A DNA stretch of 34,345 bases, taken from Rhodocyclaceae bacterium (lineage in GTDB: Bacteria > Pseudomonadota > Gammaproteobacteria > Burkholderiales > Rhodocyclaceae). A program made the position numbers and the translations under genes. Positions 1 to 11,017 of this stretch are shown here, one piece after another (positions within the stretch are counted from its first letter, which is position 1; each line of letters starts with the position of its first letter). The notes below the pieces were generated by a model. It saw only the letters and a list, made by a program, of their open reading frames with translations. It did not search any database and had not been told where the DNA came from. Location of the stretch: NCBI GenBank assembly GCA_016791205.1, contig JAEUNH010000085.1, positions 1 through 34,345 of the forward strand, read 5' to 3'.

Positions 1-820
1 CGCCGAGCTGCTTGAGGCCAAGCGAGACGCGATTCTTCTCCTGGTCGAACTTGAGCACCTTGGCCTGCACCTCGTCGCCCACGTTGAGGACTTCCGAGGG
101 ATGGCGCACGCGGCGCCAGGCCAGGTCGGTGATGTGCAGCAGGCCGTCGATGCCGCCGAGGTCGACGAACGCGCCGTAATCAGTGATGTTCTTCACGATG
201 CCCTTGACGACGGTGCCTTCCTTGAGGTTGGCGAGCAGTTGTTCGCGCTCCTCGCCGGCGGAAGCTTCCAGCACGGCGCGGCGCGAGACGACCACGTTGT
301 TGCGCTTGCGGTCGAGCTTGATGACCTTGAATTCGAATTCCTTGTTCTCGTAGGGCGTGGTGTCCTTGACCGGACGCACGTCCACCAGCGAACCGGGCAG
401 GAAGGCGCGGATGCCGTTGGTCATGACGGTGAGGCCGCCCTTCACCTTGCCGTTGATGACGCCCTTCACCAGGGCGCCTTCGTTTAGAGCCTTCTCGAGG
501 TCGTTCCAGGCGGCGATGCGCTTGGCCTTCTCGCGCGACAGGCGGGTCTCGCCATAGCCGTCCTCGAGCATCTCGATGGCGACGCTGACGTAGTCGCCGG
601 GCTTGACCTCGACTTCGCCGCGGTCGTTGCGGAATTCATCGACGGGGATGAAGCTCTCGGACTTGAGGCCGGCGTTGACCACCACGAAGTTCTGGTCGAT
701 GCGGACCACTTCCGCGGTGATCACTTCACCCGCGCGCATCTCCTGGCGGGACAGGCTTTCTTCGAAGAGGGAGGCGAAACTTTCCTGGCCGATGGCCGGG
801 GTGGCAGTTGCAATGGACAT
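1..820 (-). CDS. rpsA: 30S ribosomal protein S1, N-terminal part (cut by window edge)
   Basis: Ribosomal protein S1 binds mRNA on the 30S subunit and helps load structured or weak-Shine-Dalgarno messages. The visible 273 codons start [12 protein letters not shown] at an ATG (818-820) and hold three S1/OB-fold repeats at about residues 29-95, 115-180 and 201-269. Typical S1 phrases are present, such as [20 protein letters not shown] and VSLGLKQL. The rest of the protein, normally about 560 residues in all, lies beyond base 1. It is the last gene of the gyrA-to-rpsA run, 105 nt after aroA-cmk; cmk-rpsA is a widely conserved neighbourhood. No good Shine-Dalgarno precedes the ATG, only a pyrimidine-rich stretch. 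That fits the known SD-poor, S1-autoregulated rpsA leader of E. coli, though autoregulation here is inference. Confidence 0.97.
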   Translation of the reverse strand, partial: MSIATATPAIGQESFASLFEESLSRQEMRAGEVITAEVVRIDQNFVVVNAGLKSESFIPVDEFRNDRGEVEVKPGDYVSVAIEMLEDGYGETRLSREKAKRIAAWNDLEKALNEGALVKGVINGKVKGGLTVMTNGIRAFLPGSLVDVRPVKDTTPYENKEFEFKVIKLDRKRNNVVVSRRAVLEASAGEEREQLLANLKEGTVVKGIVKNITDYGAFVDLGGIDGLLHITDLAWRRVRHPSEVLNVGDEVQAKVLKFDQEKNRVSLGLKQLG

Positions 821-925
821 AAGTTGTTGGAAAAAACCCAATGCCGGCCGAAATCGGTCGGCGTGTCAGTTGAACAAAACCGCGAAGCCAAAGCGCTTCG
901 CGGCACCTTCGCCAGCGGCACCCCT
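821..925 (-). promoter_or_regulatory. rpsA leader with two stem-loops
   Basis: On the minus strand, two 7-8 bp hairpins lie between the aroA-cmk stop and the rpsA start. The first (902-881) has arms CGCGAAGC and GCTTCGCG with a 6-nt loop and is followed by GTTTTGTT. The second (862-843) has arms GCCGACC and GGCCGGC (one G-U pair) with loop GATTTC; a T6 run follows it just before the start codon. The first could be a weak terminator or attenuator. Together they could form the S1-responsive leader. Structure is read by eye only. Confidence 0.5.
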
Positions 926-2878
926 TCAGGGGGCCGCGGCTTGCGGCAAACCTTGCCTGGCCCGTTCGATAACCCAGGAGACGGCTTCTTCGACCGTCAT
1001 GGCCGTGGTGTCGAGCAGTTCGGCGTCCGCGCATTTCTGCAGGGGAGCGACCGCCCGTGCGCTGTCGCGCGCATCGCGTTCGCGAAGATCCTGCAAAAGG
1101 GTGCCAATGCTAACAGACATTCCCTTGCTGATCAACTGTTTATGGCGGCGTTCCGCGCGCGCCTCGGGCGTCGCCGTGAGGAAGACCTTGAGAGCGGCGT
1201 CCCGGAACACCACCGACCCCATGTCCCGGCCCTCGGCGACCAGGCCGGGCGCCTGACGGTAGGCGCGCTGGCGCCCCAGCAGGGCGCCTCGGACGGCCGG
1301 GAAGGCCGCCACTTTCGAGGACCCGGCGGAACATTCCTCGCTGCGGATGGCCTCGGTCGCATCCGTGCCGCCGAGCAGGATGCGCCCGCCCTCGAAACGG
1401 GCCGGCAGGGTCTCGGCGATGCGGGCAAGCGATTCGCCATCCTCCAGCGACACCCCGGCGCGAATGGCGGCCAGCGCCACCAGCCGATAGAGGGCACCGC
1501 TGTCCAGGTAGTGGAATCCCAGCCGTTCGGCCACCAAGGCCGCCACCGTGCCCTTGCCGGAAGCCGAGGGGCCGTCGATGGCGATCACCGGCGCCAGCAG
1601 CCCGGCGAAGCGCTCGAAATAGTCGGGGAAGGTCTTGTTCACGCACTGCGGGTCGTTGATGCGCAGCGGCACCCCGCCCAGGCAGGCCAGCGACAAGCAC
1701 ATCGCCATGCGATGGTCGTCATAGGTGTCGATCGACGCGCCAGGGATAAAAGTCGGTCTCCCCGAGACGGCGATGAAATCGCCTCCCTCCTCCACCGTCG
1801 CGCCCAGCTTGCGCAGTTCGGCCGCCATGGCGGCGAGACGGTCGGTCTCCTTGACCCGCCAGCTGGCGATGTTGCGCAGCCGCGTCGTCCCCTCGGCGAA
1901 CAGTGCCGCCACGGCCAGGGTCATGGCGGCGTCGGGTATGTGGTTGCAGTCGAGGTCGATGGCCTTCAGCCGTCCGCCCGCCGGCGCCCGTGCCTCGATC
2001 CAGTTGGGGCCCATCGACACCTGCGCGCCCATCGCCGCGAGCGCCTCGGCAAAGCGCACGTCGCCCTGGATGCTGTCCCGCCCCACCCCCTCGACGCGCA
2101 CCGGCCCGCCGGCGATGGCGCCGGCCGCCAGGAAATACGAGGCGGCAGAGGCGTCGCCTTCGACGAACACCGTGCCCGGGCTGCGGTAGCGCGCCCCGGC
2201 CGGGATGCGGAATGCGCGCCAGCCGTCCCGCTCCACATCGACGCCGAAGCGCGCCATCAGATTGAGGGTGATTTCGACGTAGGGCTTGGAGATGAGTTCG
2301 CCCGCCACTTCGACGGTCGCCCCGGCGCCTGTCGTCGGCAGCGCCAACAGCAGGGCGGTAAGGAATTGGCTGGACGCCTCGCCGCGCACCGTCACCCGGC
2401 CGCCGGGGCGGATCGCCGCCGGGCGGATCTCCAGGGGCGGGAAGCCCTCGTTGCCAAGGTAGCGGATGTCGGCGCCGAGTTGGCGCAGGGCATCGACCAG
2501 GTCGCCGATCGGCCGCTCGTGCATGCGCGGCACGCCGGACAAGCGGTAGTCGCCGCCTGAAAGCGCCAGCGCCGCCGTCAGGGGACGGAAGGCCGTGCCG
2601 GCATTGCCGAGGAACAGCTCGGCCTGCTTCACCTGGAAGACACCAGCGGCGCCACGCACAATAAAGTCGTTGTCCTCCCCCCGTTGCCAGTCGATGCCGA
2701 GCGCCTTCAGGGCCTCCAGCATGCGCTCGACGTCGTCGGAGAGCAGCAGGTCGCGGATGGCGGTCTCGCCTTCCGCCAGGGCGGCGAGCAGCAGGAAGCG
2801 GTTGGAGATGCTCTTCGAGCCGGGCAGACGCACCGTGCCCGAGGCATGAGTCGCCGGCGCGAGGTCCAGATACTCCAT
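926..2878 (-). CDS. aroA-cmk: Bifunctional EPSP synthase / cytidylate kinase fusion
   Basis: This 650-residue protein joins two enzymes. Residues 1-430 are EPSP synthase (shikimate-3-phosphate + PEP to EPSP, step six of the shikimate pathway): [10 protein letters not shown] at 18-27, [10 protein letters not shown] at 91-100, [14 protein letters not shown] near 118-131, KETDR at 343-347 and the DDHRMAM block at 387-393. Residues 431-650 are CMP/dCMP kinase with P-loop GPSASGKGT at 436-444, an LDSGALYR substrate segment and [11 protein letters not shown] at 548-558. No linker separates the halves: EPSP synthase ends at about LLAP and the kinase begins VIAIDGPS. The fusion is a recognised betaproteobacterial arrangement; most bacteria have separate genes. 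The ATG overlaps the tyrA stop by one base (TGATG). The EPSP synthase carries Phe where many class I enzymes have Met in the GTAM motif. A short hairpin-like element sits inside the gene at 1750-1774. Confidence 0.97.
   Translation of the reverse strand: MEYLDLAPATHASGTVRLPGSKSISNRFLLLAALAEGETAIRDLLLSDDVERMLEALKALGIDWQRGEDNDFIVRGAAGVFQVKQAELFLGNAGTAFRPLTAALALSGGDYRLSGVPRMHERPIGDLVDALRQLGADIRYLGNEGFPPLEIRPAAIRPGGRVTVRGEASSQFLTALLLALPTTGAGATVEVAGELISKPYVEITLNLMARFGVDVERDGWRAFRIPAGARYRSPGTVFVEGDASAASYFLAAGAIAGGPVRVEGVGRDSIQGDVRFAEALAAMGAQVSMGPNWIEARAPAGGRLKAIDLDCNHIPDAAMTLAVAALFAEGTTRLRNIASWRVKETDRLAAMAAELRKLGATVEEGGDFIAVSGRPTFIPGASIDTYDDHRMAMCLSLACLGGVPLRINDPQCVNKTFPDYFERFAGLLAPVIAIDGPSASGKGTVAALVAERLGFHYLDSGALYRLVALAAIRAGVSLEDGESLARIAETLPARFEGGRILLGGTDATEAIRSEECSAGSSKVAAFPAVRGALLGRQRAYRQAPGLVAEGRDMGSVVFRDAALKVFLTATPEARAERRHKQLISKGMSVSIGTLLQDLRERDARDSARAVAPLQKCADAELLDTTAMTVEEAVSWVIERARQGLPQAAAP
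1750..1774. repeat. 25-nt bulged-hairpin element, copy 1 (inside aroA)
   Basis: Arm AAGTCGGTCT, loop CCCCG, arm AGACGGCGAT. Both 10-nt arms recur exactly at 23220-23244 with a different 5-nt loop. The inner bases GTCT/AGAC pair, and TCG/CGA pair across a 2-nt bulge. Here it encodes part of a variable stretch of EPSP synthase just before the DDHRMAM block. Confidence 0.5.
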
Positions 2879-3756
2879 CAGGACAGCTTGCCCTCGGCCC
2901 AGGCCCGGCGCACGGTGCGCGCCTCGGCGAAGACCGCTTCGAGCGCGGCGGCGTCGCCGGCCAGCAGCGCCCGCCGCAGTTCGTCGAGCTGACGCTGGTA
3001 CTGCTCCAGCTCACCGAGCAGCGCCGTCCTGTTGGCGATGCAGATGTCGCGCCACATCTCCGGATGGCTGGCGGCGATGCGGGTGAAATCGCGGAAGCCG
3101 CTGGCGGCGAAGCGGAAGAATTCCTCGCGGTTCTCGCGCTGCGCCAGGTCGTGCACCAGGGCGAAGGACAACAGATGCGGCAGGTGGCTCACCGCGGCGA
3201 ACACCTGGTCGTGGCGCGCCGGCGCCATCTCGTGCACCGTGGCGCCGCAGGCCGCCCAGGCGGCGCGCACCCGCTCGACCGCCTCCGGCGCGTTCTCCGG
3301 CAGCGGCGTCAGCACCACTTTCCGGTCGACGTAGAGATCGGCCTTTGCCGCCGCCGCTCCGCTGTTCTCTGCGCCGGCGATGGGGTGGGCCGGCACGAAA
3401 TGCGAGAGATGCTTTGGCAAGCATTGGCGGAGGGCAGCGACGACGTCGCTTTTGGTGCTGCCGCCATCGGTGATCGCCGTCCGCGGGCCGAGATGCGGGG
3501 CCATCGCCTGCATCAGCGCCGGCATCTGGCCGACCGGCGTGGCCAGCAGTACCAGATCGGCATCCTTCAGGGTGGCGGCATCGCAGGCGCCGATGCGGTC
3601 AATCAGCCCCAGCCGCAGCGCCTCGTCGAGGGTGGCCCGGCTGCGGCCGATGCCGACCACCTCGCCCGCCCCGCCGGCCTGCTTCAGGGCCAGGGCGAAG
3701 GAGCCGCCGATCAGGCCGACACCGAAGACGACGATCTTGTCGAGGCGAAAGGCCAC
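2878..3756 (-). CDS. tyrA: Prephenate dehydrogenase
   Basis: Oxidatively decarboxylates prephenate to 4-hydroxyphenylpyruvate, the tyrosine branch. The 292-residue protein starts [20 protein letters not shown], and the dinucleotide-binding glycines of GVGLIGGS fall at residues 12-18. Mid-protein the TyrA-type segment [19 protein letters not shown] carries the conserved HD and SHLPH pieces. I chose the GTG at 3754-3756: an open frame extends 32 codons further up but would run into hisC, and the Rossmann strand begins straight after this GTG. The start is 4 nt past the hisC stop, and the stop overlaps the aroA ATG by one base, so translational coupling is likely. There is no C-terminal ACT domain. 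Whether it uses NAD or NADP, or also accepts arogenate, cannot be read here. Confidence 0.95.
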   Translation of the reverse strand: MAFRLDKIVVFGVGLIGGSFALALKQAGGAGEVVGIGRSRATLDEALRLGLIDRIGACDAATLKDADLVLLATPVGQMPALMQAMAPHLGPRTAITDGGSTKSDVVAALRQCLPKHLSHFVPAHPIAGAENSGAAAAKADLYVDRKVVLTPLPENAPEAVERVRAAWAACGATVHEMAPARHDQVFAAVSHLPHLLSFALVHDLAQRENREEFFRFAASGFRDFTRIAASHPEMWRDICIANRTALLGELEQYQRQLDELRRALLAGDAAALEAVFAEARTVRRAWAEGKLS

Positions 3757-3760
3757 GGAA

Positions 3761-4855
3761 TTACCCGGCCAGCGCCTTTTCCAGGGCCTCGAGGAAGCGC
3801 GCGTTCTCGCGCTCCAGGCCGATGGTGACGCGCAGGTGCTCGGGCAGCGCATAGCCGGCGATCGGCCGGACGATGACCCCCTGCTTGAGCAGCGCCTGGT
3901 TCACCTTCGCCGCGTCGCCCGCCTTGAAGGTGACGAAGTTGCCATGCGAGGGAATGTGCTCGAGGCCGAGGCGCTTCAGGCCGGCAACGATCTGTTCCAT
4001 GCCGCGCCGGTTGTTGTCGTAGCTCTCGGCAATGAAGGCGTGGTCGTCGAGCGCGGCGATGGCGCCGGCCAGGGCCAGGTTGTTCACGTTGAATGGCTGG
4101 CGCACGCGGTGCATCAGGTCGGCGATCTCGGCGGTGGTGACGGCATAGCCGACGCGCAGCCCGGCGAGGCCATGGATCTTCGAGAAGGTGCGCGTGACGA
4201 CCAGGTTGGGGAATTCCTTCACCCAGGCCAGGGTGTCGACGCGGTCGGCCGGCGGCAGGTATTCGTTGTAAGCCTCGTCGAGCACCACCACGACATCCTC
4301 CGGCACAGCCTGCAGGAAGGCCTTCACCTGGGCGCCGGGCAGGAAGTTGCCGGTCGGGTTATTCGGGTTGGCGACCCAGACGATGCGCGTGTCGGGACGG
4401 ATGGCCGCGCGCATGGCGTCAAGGTCGTGGCCGTAGTGCTTCGCCGGCACGACGATGCATTCGCCGCCGGCCGACATGGTGGCCAGCGGATAGACGGCGA
4501 AGGCGTGCTTCGAGAACACCGAGGAGCGTCCCGGCGCGAGGAAGACGCGGGCGGCCAGGTCGAGCACATCGTTGGAGCCGTTGCCAAGGACGATCTGCTC
4601 CATGCCCACGCCGAGCCGCTCGGACAGGGCGGCGGTCAGGTCGAACTGGTCTGGATAGCGCTCGATGCCGTCGATGGCCGCCTGCATGGCGGCGCGGGCG
4701 CGCGGGCTCATGCCGAGCGGGTTCTCGTTGGAGGCCAGCTTGACGATCTTGTCGACCGGCAGGCCCATCTCGCGCGCCAGCTGGGTGATCGGCTTGCCCG
4801 GCTGGTAGGGCGAGATGGCGCGGATGTAGGGCGGTGCGTGTTCGGCGATGCTCAT
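3761..4855 (-). CDS. hisC: Histidinol-phosphate / aromatic aminotransferase (HisC family)
   Basis: A fold-type I PLP aminotransferase of 364 residues. Visible signatures are SNENPLG at 42-48, GNGSNDVLDL at 91-100, NPNNPTG at 163-169, DEAYNEY at 193-199 and the PLP lysine in TRTFSKIHGLAGLR (Lys226). By family it converts imidazole-acetol phosphate to histidinol phosphate. Its place between pheA and tyrA, away from any his gene in this window, suggests that it also or mainly transaminates phenylpyruvate and 4-hydroxyphenylpyruvate, as HisC2-type paralogs do. That substrate call is inference. A good purine-rich SD (GAGGGGG) lies just before the ATG at 4855, and 45 nt separate it from pheA, the longest gap between gyrA and aroA-cmk. 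Confidence 0.93.
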   Translation of the reverse strand: MSIAEHAPPYIRAISPYQPGKPITQLAREMGLPVDKIVKLASNENPLGMSPRARAAMQAAIDGIERYPDQFDLTAALSERLGVGMEQIVLGNGSNDVLDLAARVFLAPGRSSVFSKHAFAVYPLATMSAGGECIVVPAKHYGHDLDAMRAAIRPDTRIVWVANPNNPTGNFLPGAQVKAFLQAVPEDVVVVLDEAYNEYLPPADRVDTLAWVKEFPNLVVTRTFSKIHGLAGLRVGYAVTTAEIADLMHRVRQPFNVNNLALAGAIAALDDHAFIAESYDNNRRGMEQIVAGLKRLGLEHIPSHGNFVTFKAGDAAKVNQALLKQGVIVRPIAGYALPEHLRVTIGLERENARFLEALEKALAG

Positions 4856-4900
4856 GATTCCCCCTCGGTGGCGTTTCTCTCCCGTTGTTGCGGCGGCCCC

Positions 4901-5968
4901 TCAGGCCGCGGCGCCCGGATAGGAGCCGAGCACCTTGACGAAGGCGGCGCGTTCGCGCAGCTCGGCAAAGGCCTTCTGCACCCGTTCCTCGCTCTGGTGG
5001 CCGTCGATGTCGACATAGAAGACGTATTCCCACAGGCCGGTACGCGAGGGGCGCGACTCGAACTTGCTCATCGACACGCCATGGCGCGCCAAGGGCTCGA
5101 GCAGGCCATACACGGCGCCGGCCTTGTTCTGCGCCGAGCAGACGATCGAAGTCTTGTCGCGACCCGATGGGCCGGCATCGTGCATGCCGATGACCAGGAA
5201 ACGGGTGGTGTTGTTCGGGTCGTCCTCGATGTCCTGCGCCAGCCTGTTCAGGCCGTAACGGACGGCGGCAGCCTCGCCGGCGATGGCGCAGGACTCGGCA
5301 TCCTCGGAGGCCATGCGCGCCGCCTCGGCGTTGCTGGCCACCGGCACGCGCGGCAGGCTGGGCAGGTTGCGGTTGAGCCACTCGTGGCACTGCGCCAGCG
5401 ACTGGGCGTGCGAGTAGAGCCGTTTCACGTCCTCCAGGCGTTCCGCCTTCGACAGCAGGTGCTGGTGGATGCGCAGCATGACCTCGCCGCAGATCCTGAT
5501 CGGCATCTGCAGCAGCAGGTCGAGCGTGCGGCCGACGGCGCCCTCGGTGGAATTCTCCACCGGCACCACGCCGTAGTCGGCATTGCCCGATTCGACGGCG
5601 CGGAACACCTCGTCGATGGTCGCCATGGCCGTGAAATTCGGCGCCGAGCCGAAGTGCTTTTTCGCGGCGCTCTCGGTGAAGGTGCCCTCGGGGCCGAAAT
5701 AGGCGATGCGCAACGGCTGCTCCAGCGCCAGGCAGGCCGACATGATCTCGCGGAAGATGCGCCAGACCGTGGCGTCGTCGAGCGGCCCCGGGTTGAGCTC
5801 GGTAATCCTGCGCAGCACCTGCGCCTCGCGCTCGGGTCGGTACACCACGGCGCCGCCCTTGACGCGGCCGATCTCGTGGGCGATCTCGGCGCGGCGGGAA
5901 AGCCGCTGCAGCACCTCTTCGTCGAGGCGGTCTATCTCCGCGCGCAGGCGCTGCAAATCTTCACTCAT
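4901..5968 (-). CDS. pheA: Bifunctional chorismate mutase / prephenate dehydratase (P-protein)
   Basis: Converts chorismate to prephenate and then to phenylpyruvate. The 355 residues comprise an AroQ-type chorismate mutase helix bundle (about 1-85, with DRLDEEVLQRLSRR and an RPEREAQVL segment), a prephenate dehydratase domain (about 87-265, beginning IAYFGPEGTFTESAA and containing the catalytic-type TTRF at 254-257) and a C-terminal ACT domain (about 273-355). The ACT domain carries ESRP at 304-307, the phenylalanine-binding signature of feedback-inhibited P-proteins, so phenylalanine inhibition is expected. The ATG lies 3 nt after the serA stop. Length and domain order are normal for the family. 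Confidence 0.97.
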   Translation of the reverse strand: MSEDLQRLRAEIDRLDEEVLQRLSRRAEIAHEIGRVKGGAVVYRPEREAQVLRRITELNPGPLDDATVWRIFREIMSACLALEQPLRIAYFGPEGTFTESAAKKHFGSAPNFTAMATIDEVFRAVESGNADYGVVPVENSTEGAVGRTLDLLLQMPIRICGEVMLRIHQHLLSKAERLEDVKRLYSHAQSLAQCHEWLNRNLPSLPRVPVASNAEAARMASEDAESCAIAGEAAAVRYGLNRLAQDIEDDPNNTTRFLVIGMHDAGPSGRDKTSIVCSAQNKAGAVYGLLEPLARHGVSMSKFESRPSRTGLWEYVFYVDIDGHQSEERVQKAFAELRERAAFVKVLGSYPGAAA

Positions 5969-5971
5969 CTG

Positions 5972-7150
5972 TCACGCAGGCAGGTAGCGCACCGCCAGCA
6001 CGCCCTCGATGCCGGCGATCGAGTCGATCGCCGCCTGCGGCACGGCGCTGTCCACATCCACCAGGGTGTAGGCGACGTCGCCGCGCGACTTGTTCACCAT
6101 GTTGTGGATGTTGAGGTTGGCCTTGGCCATCGCCGTCGAGATCTGCCCGACCATGTTCGGCACGTTGGCGTTGACGATGGCGATGCGGAAATTCGACTCG
6201 CGCGGCATCACGGTGTTGGGGAAGTTCACCGCATTCTGCACGTTGCCGTGCTCGAGGTAGTCGCGCACCTGGTCGGCAACCATCGCCGCGCAATTGTCCT
6301 CGGCCTCGCGCGTCGACGCGCCGAGATGCGGCAGGGCCACCACCTGGGGGTGGCCGTTGACATGCGGGCTGGGGAAGTCGCAGACATAACAGGCCAGCTT
6401 CTTGGCCTCCAGCGCGGCCAGCACGGCGGCCTCGTCCACCACACCCTCGCGGGAGAAGTTGAGCAGCACGGCGCCATGCCTGAGGTGCTCGATCGCCTGG
6501 GCGTTCACCATCTTTTTCGTGGCTTCCACCAAGGGCACGTGCAGGCTGACGAAGTTCGAATTCTTCAGCACCTCGGCCACGCTGTGAGCCTTCCTCACTT
6601 GGGAGGGCAGGCTCCAGGCGGCATCCACGGTGATCTCCGGGTCGTAGCCCATCACGTTCATGCCGAGCTTGATGGCGGCATCCGCCACCAGGCAGCCGAT
6701 CTTGCCCAGGCCGATGACGCCGAGGGTGTGGCCGGCCAGCTCGTAGCCGGCGAAGTTCTTCTTGCCGTCCTCGACTTTCTTTTCCATCTCCGGATCCTGC
6801 GGGTCGAGCGTGGAGACGAAGCGCATGGCGCCGGAGATATTGCGCGCCGCCAGCAGCATGCCGGCAATGACCAGCTCCTTCACCGCGTTGGCGTTGGCAC
6901 CTGGCGCGTTGAAGACCGGCACGCCGCGTCCGCTCATGGCCTTGACCGGGATGTTGTTGGTGCCTGCGCCGGCGCGGCCGATGGCGCGCACCGAGGCTGG
7001 AATGTCCAGCTTGTGCATATCCGCCGAGCGCACCAGGATGGCGTCGGGCGCAGCAATGTCCTTGCCGACGGCGTACTGTTCGGCCGGCAGGCGCTTCAGG
7101 CCGGCCTGGGAAATCTGGTTGAGCACCAGGATCTGGAAGTTCCTAGCCAT
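5972..7150 (-). CDS. serA: D-3-phosphoglycerate dehydrogenase, short ACT-containing type
   Basis: First step of phosphorylated serine synthesis: 3-phosphoglycerate to 3-phosphohydroxypyruvate. The 392 residues include the NAD-binding GLGKIG at 147-152, the conserved GRAGAGTNNIP at 58-68, Arg234 in NFSREGVVDE, His275 in LPHLGAST and a C-terminal ACT domain from about 320 (FRIAIVNANVPNMVGQISTA). The usual acidic catalytic partner in the DVFxxEP segment is not evident: here the sequence reads CDFPSPHV (257-264). It may belong to a distinct short subfamily. The start overlaps the serC end by 8 nt, which supports coupling and puts steps one and two of serine synthesis next to each other. Dehydrogenase family: very sure. 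Phosphoglycerate as substrate: strongly supported by serC. Confidence 0.92.
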   Translation of the reverse strand: MARNFQILVLNQISQAGLKRLPAEQYAVGKDIAAPDAILVRSADMHKLDIPASVRAIGRAGAGTNNIPVKAMSGRGVPVFNAPGANANAVKELVIAGMLLAARNISGAMRFVSTLDPQDPEMEKKVEDGKKNFAGYELAGHTLGVIGLGKIGCLVADAAIKLGMNVMGYDPEITVDAAWSLPSQVRKAHSVAEVLKNSNFVSLHVPLVEATKKMVNAQAIEHLRHGAVLLNFSREGVVDEAAVLAALEAKKLACYVCDFPSPHVNGHPQVVALPHLGASTREAEDNCAAMVADQVRDYLEHGNVQNAVNFPNTVMPRESNFRIAIVNANVPNMVGQISTAMAKANLNIHNMVNKSRGDVAYTLVDVDSAVPQAAIDSIAGIEGVLAVRYLPA

Positions 7151-8225
7151 GCTTCGCCTCGAATTCCTTCATGTAGTCCACCAGCGCCTTGACGCCCTCG
7201 ACCGGCATGGCGTTGTAGATCGAGGCCCGCATGCCGCCCACCGAGCGGTGGCCCTTCAGCTGCACCATGCTGCGCGCCTTGGCGCCCTTGAGGAACTCCT
7301 CGTCGAGCTCGGCGTTCTTCAGGGTGAACGGCACGTTCATCAGCGAGCGGTCGGACTTGGCCACCGGGCTAACGAAGAACCTGCTCTGGTCGAGGAAGGC
7401 GTAGAGCAGGCCGGCCTTCTCCCGGTTGTGCCTCTCCATGGCCGCCAGGCCGCCCTGCTGCTTGAGCCACTGGAACACCAGGCCGGCGATGTAGATGCCG
7501 TAGGTGGGCGGCGTGTTGTACATCGACTCGTTCTCGGCATGCGTCTTGTAGTCGAGCATGACGGGGGTCTTCGGCAGCACCTGACCGATCAAATCATCAC
7601 GCAGGATGGCGATGGTCAGGCCGGCCGGGCCGATGTTCTTCTGCGCCCCGGCGTAGATCAGGCCGTACTTGGAAACGTCCACCGGCTTCGACAGGATGTT
7701 AGAGGACATGTCGCAGACCAGCGGCACGTCGCCTGTCTGCGGCGTCCAGTGGAACTCCACGCCGCCGATGGTCTCGTTGGCGGTGTAGTGCACGTAGGCG
7801 GCATCTTTGGAAAGTTTCCAGTCGGCCTGCGCCGGCGCATAAGTAAAGCTCTTGTCTTCGCTGGAAGCGACGACGTTCACCTGACAATACTGCTTGGCCT
7901 CCTTGATCGCCTTCTTGGCCCACTCCCCGGTGTGTACGTAGTCGGCACTCGCCTTGCCGCGCAGCAGGTTGATGGGAATCATTGCGAACTGCAGGCTGGC
8001 GCCGCCCTGCAGGAACAGCACCTTGTAGTTGGCGGGGATCGCCAGCAACTCGCGCAGATCGGCCTCGGCCTGGGCGGCGATGCTCATGAACTCCTTGCCG
8101 CGGTGGCTCATCTCCATGACCGACTGGCCGCTGCCGTGCCAGTCGAGCATCTCTTCCGCCGCCTGCTTGAGAACGGACTCCGGCAGGGCTGCCGGGCCGG
8201 CGCTGAAATTGATAACACGTGCCAT
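7143..8225 (-). CDS. serC: Phosphoserine aminotransferase
   Basis: PLP enzyme making O-phosphoserine from 3-phosphohydroxypyruvate and glutamate; the family also serves pyridoxine synthesis through 4-phosphohydroxythreonine. The 360-residue sequence shows the SerC hallmarks: FSAGPAALPESVL at 7-19, SVMEMSHRGKEF at 35-46, LFLQGGASLQF at 70-80, an ETIGGVEF segment and the PLP lysine in YAGAQKNIGPAG (Lys196). Length is typical. The ATG follows the gyrA stop with no intervening base (TAAATG), and its end overlaps serA by 8 nt. gyrA-serC adjacency is common in betaproteobacteria. Confidence 0.97.
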   Translation of the reverse strand: MARVINFSAGPAALPESVLKQAAEEMLDWHGSGQSVMEMSHRGKEFMSIAAQAEADLRELLAIPANYKVLFLQGGASLQFAMIPINLLRGKASADYVHTGEWAKKAIKEAKQYCQVNVVASSEDKSFTYAPAQADWKLSKDAAYVHYTANETIGGVEFHWTPQTGDVPLVCDMSSNILSKPVDVSKYGLIYAGAQKNIGPAGLTIAILRDDLIGQVLPKTPVMLDYKTHAENESMYNTPPTYGIYIAGLVFQWLKQQGGLAAMERHNREKAGLLYAFLDQSRFFVSPVAKSDRSLMNVPFTLKNAELDEEFLKGAKARSMVQLKGHRSVGGMRASIYNAMPVEGVKALVDYMKEFEAKHG

Positions 8226-10775
<2,550 letters not shown>

Positions 10776-10889
10776 GGATGGAAAAACCGGAAGCGGCTTG
10801 ATCCTGCTGAAAAAACAGGAAGTTTAACATGCCGACCCCACTCGGGGCAGCTTGCCCGGAGCCGCCGCCCGTCTGCCGTACGCAAGGAA

Positions 10890-10904
10890 TTGTCGTCGCG
10901 ACAA
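10890..10904. repeat. Inverted repeat upstream of ompA-like 1 promoter
   Basis: TTGTCG-TCG-CGACAA, a perfect 6-bp inverted repeat with a 3-nt spacer, ending 4 nt before the putative -35. A similar repeat, TTGAC-GCT-GTCAA, sits before the second ompA-like gene. It could be an operator; no regulator is identified. Confidence 0.4.
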
Positions 10905-10908
10905 CAAG

Positions 10909-10937
10909 TTGTGGGCGATTTGATTTTGTGCTTAAAT
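10909..10937 (+). promoter_or_regulatory. Candidate sigma70 promoter of ompA-like 1
   Basis: TTGTGG (10909-10914), a 17-nt spacer and TTAAAT (10932-10937) lie in an AT-rich patch that stands out from the GC-rich surroundings. It would give a leader of about 75 nt before the TTG start. Confidence 0.5.
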
Positions 10938-11017
10938 TTTCCGGTCGCAAGCGCAAGCCAAAGCCGGCACCCGCCCTGCCGGACAACCAGAACAATCATG
11001 CCAGTGGAGGATTCAAC

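Larger units (their letters stand above)
10776..11017. other. Divergent intergenic region gyrA / ompA-like 1
   Basis: This 242-nt non-coding stretch must hold the promoters of both gyrA (minus) and the first ompA-like gene (plus). The ompA side has a convincing promoter candidate, an inverted repeat and a strong SD, listed separately. The gyrA side has a possible TTAAAC at about 10833-10838 on the minus strand but no good -35. I see no coding potential that matches a known protein. Confidence 0.6.

Noticed and set aside
1837-1852. GAGACGGTCGGTCTC as a third copy of the 25-nt element
   Set aside because: It encodes the conserved KETDRL motif of EPSP synthase and lacks the two 10-nt arms.
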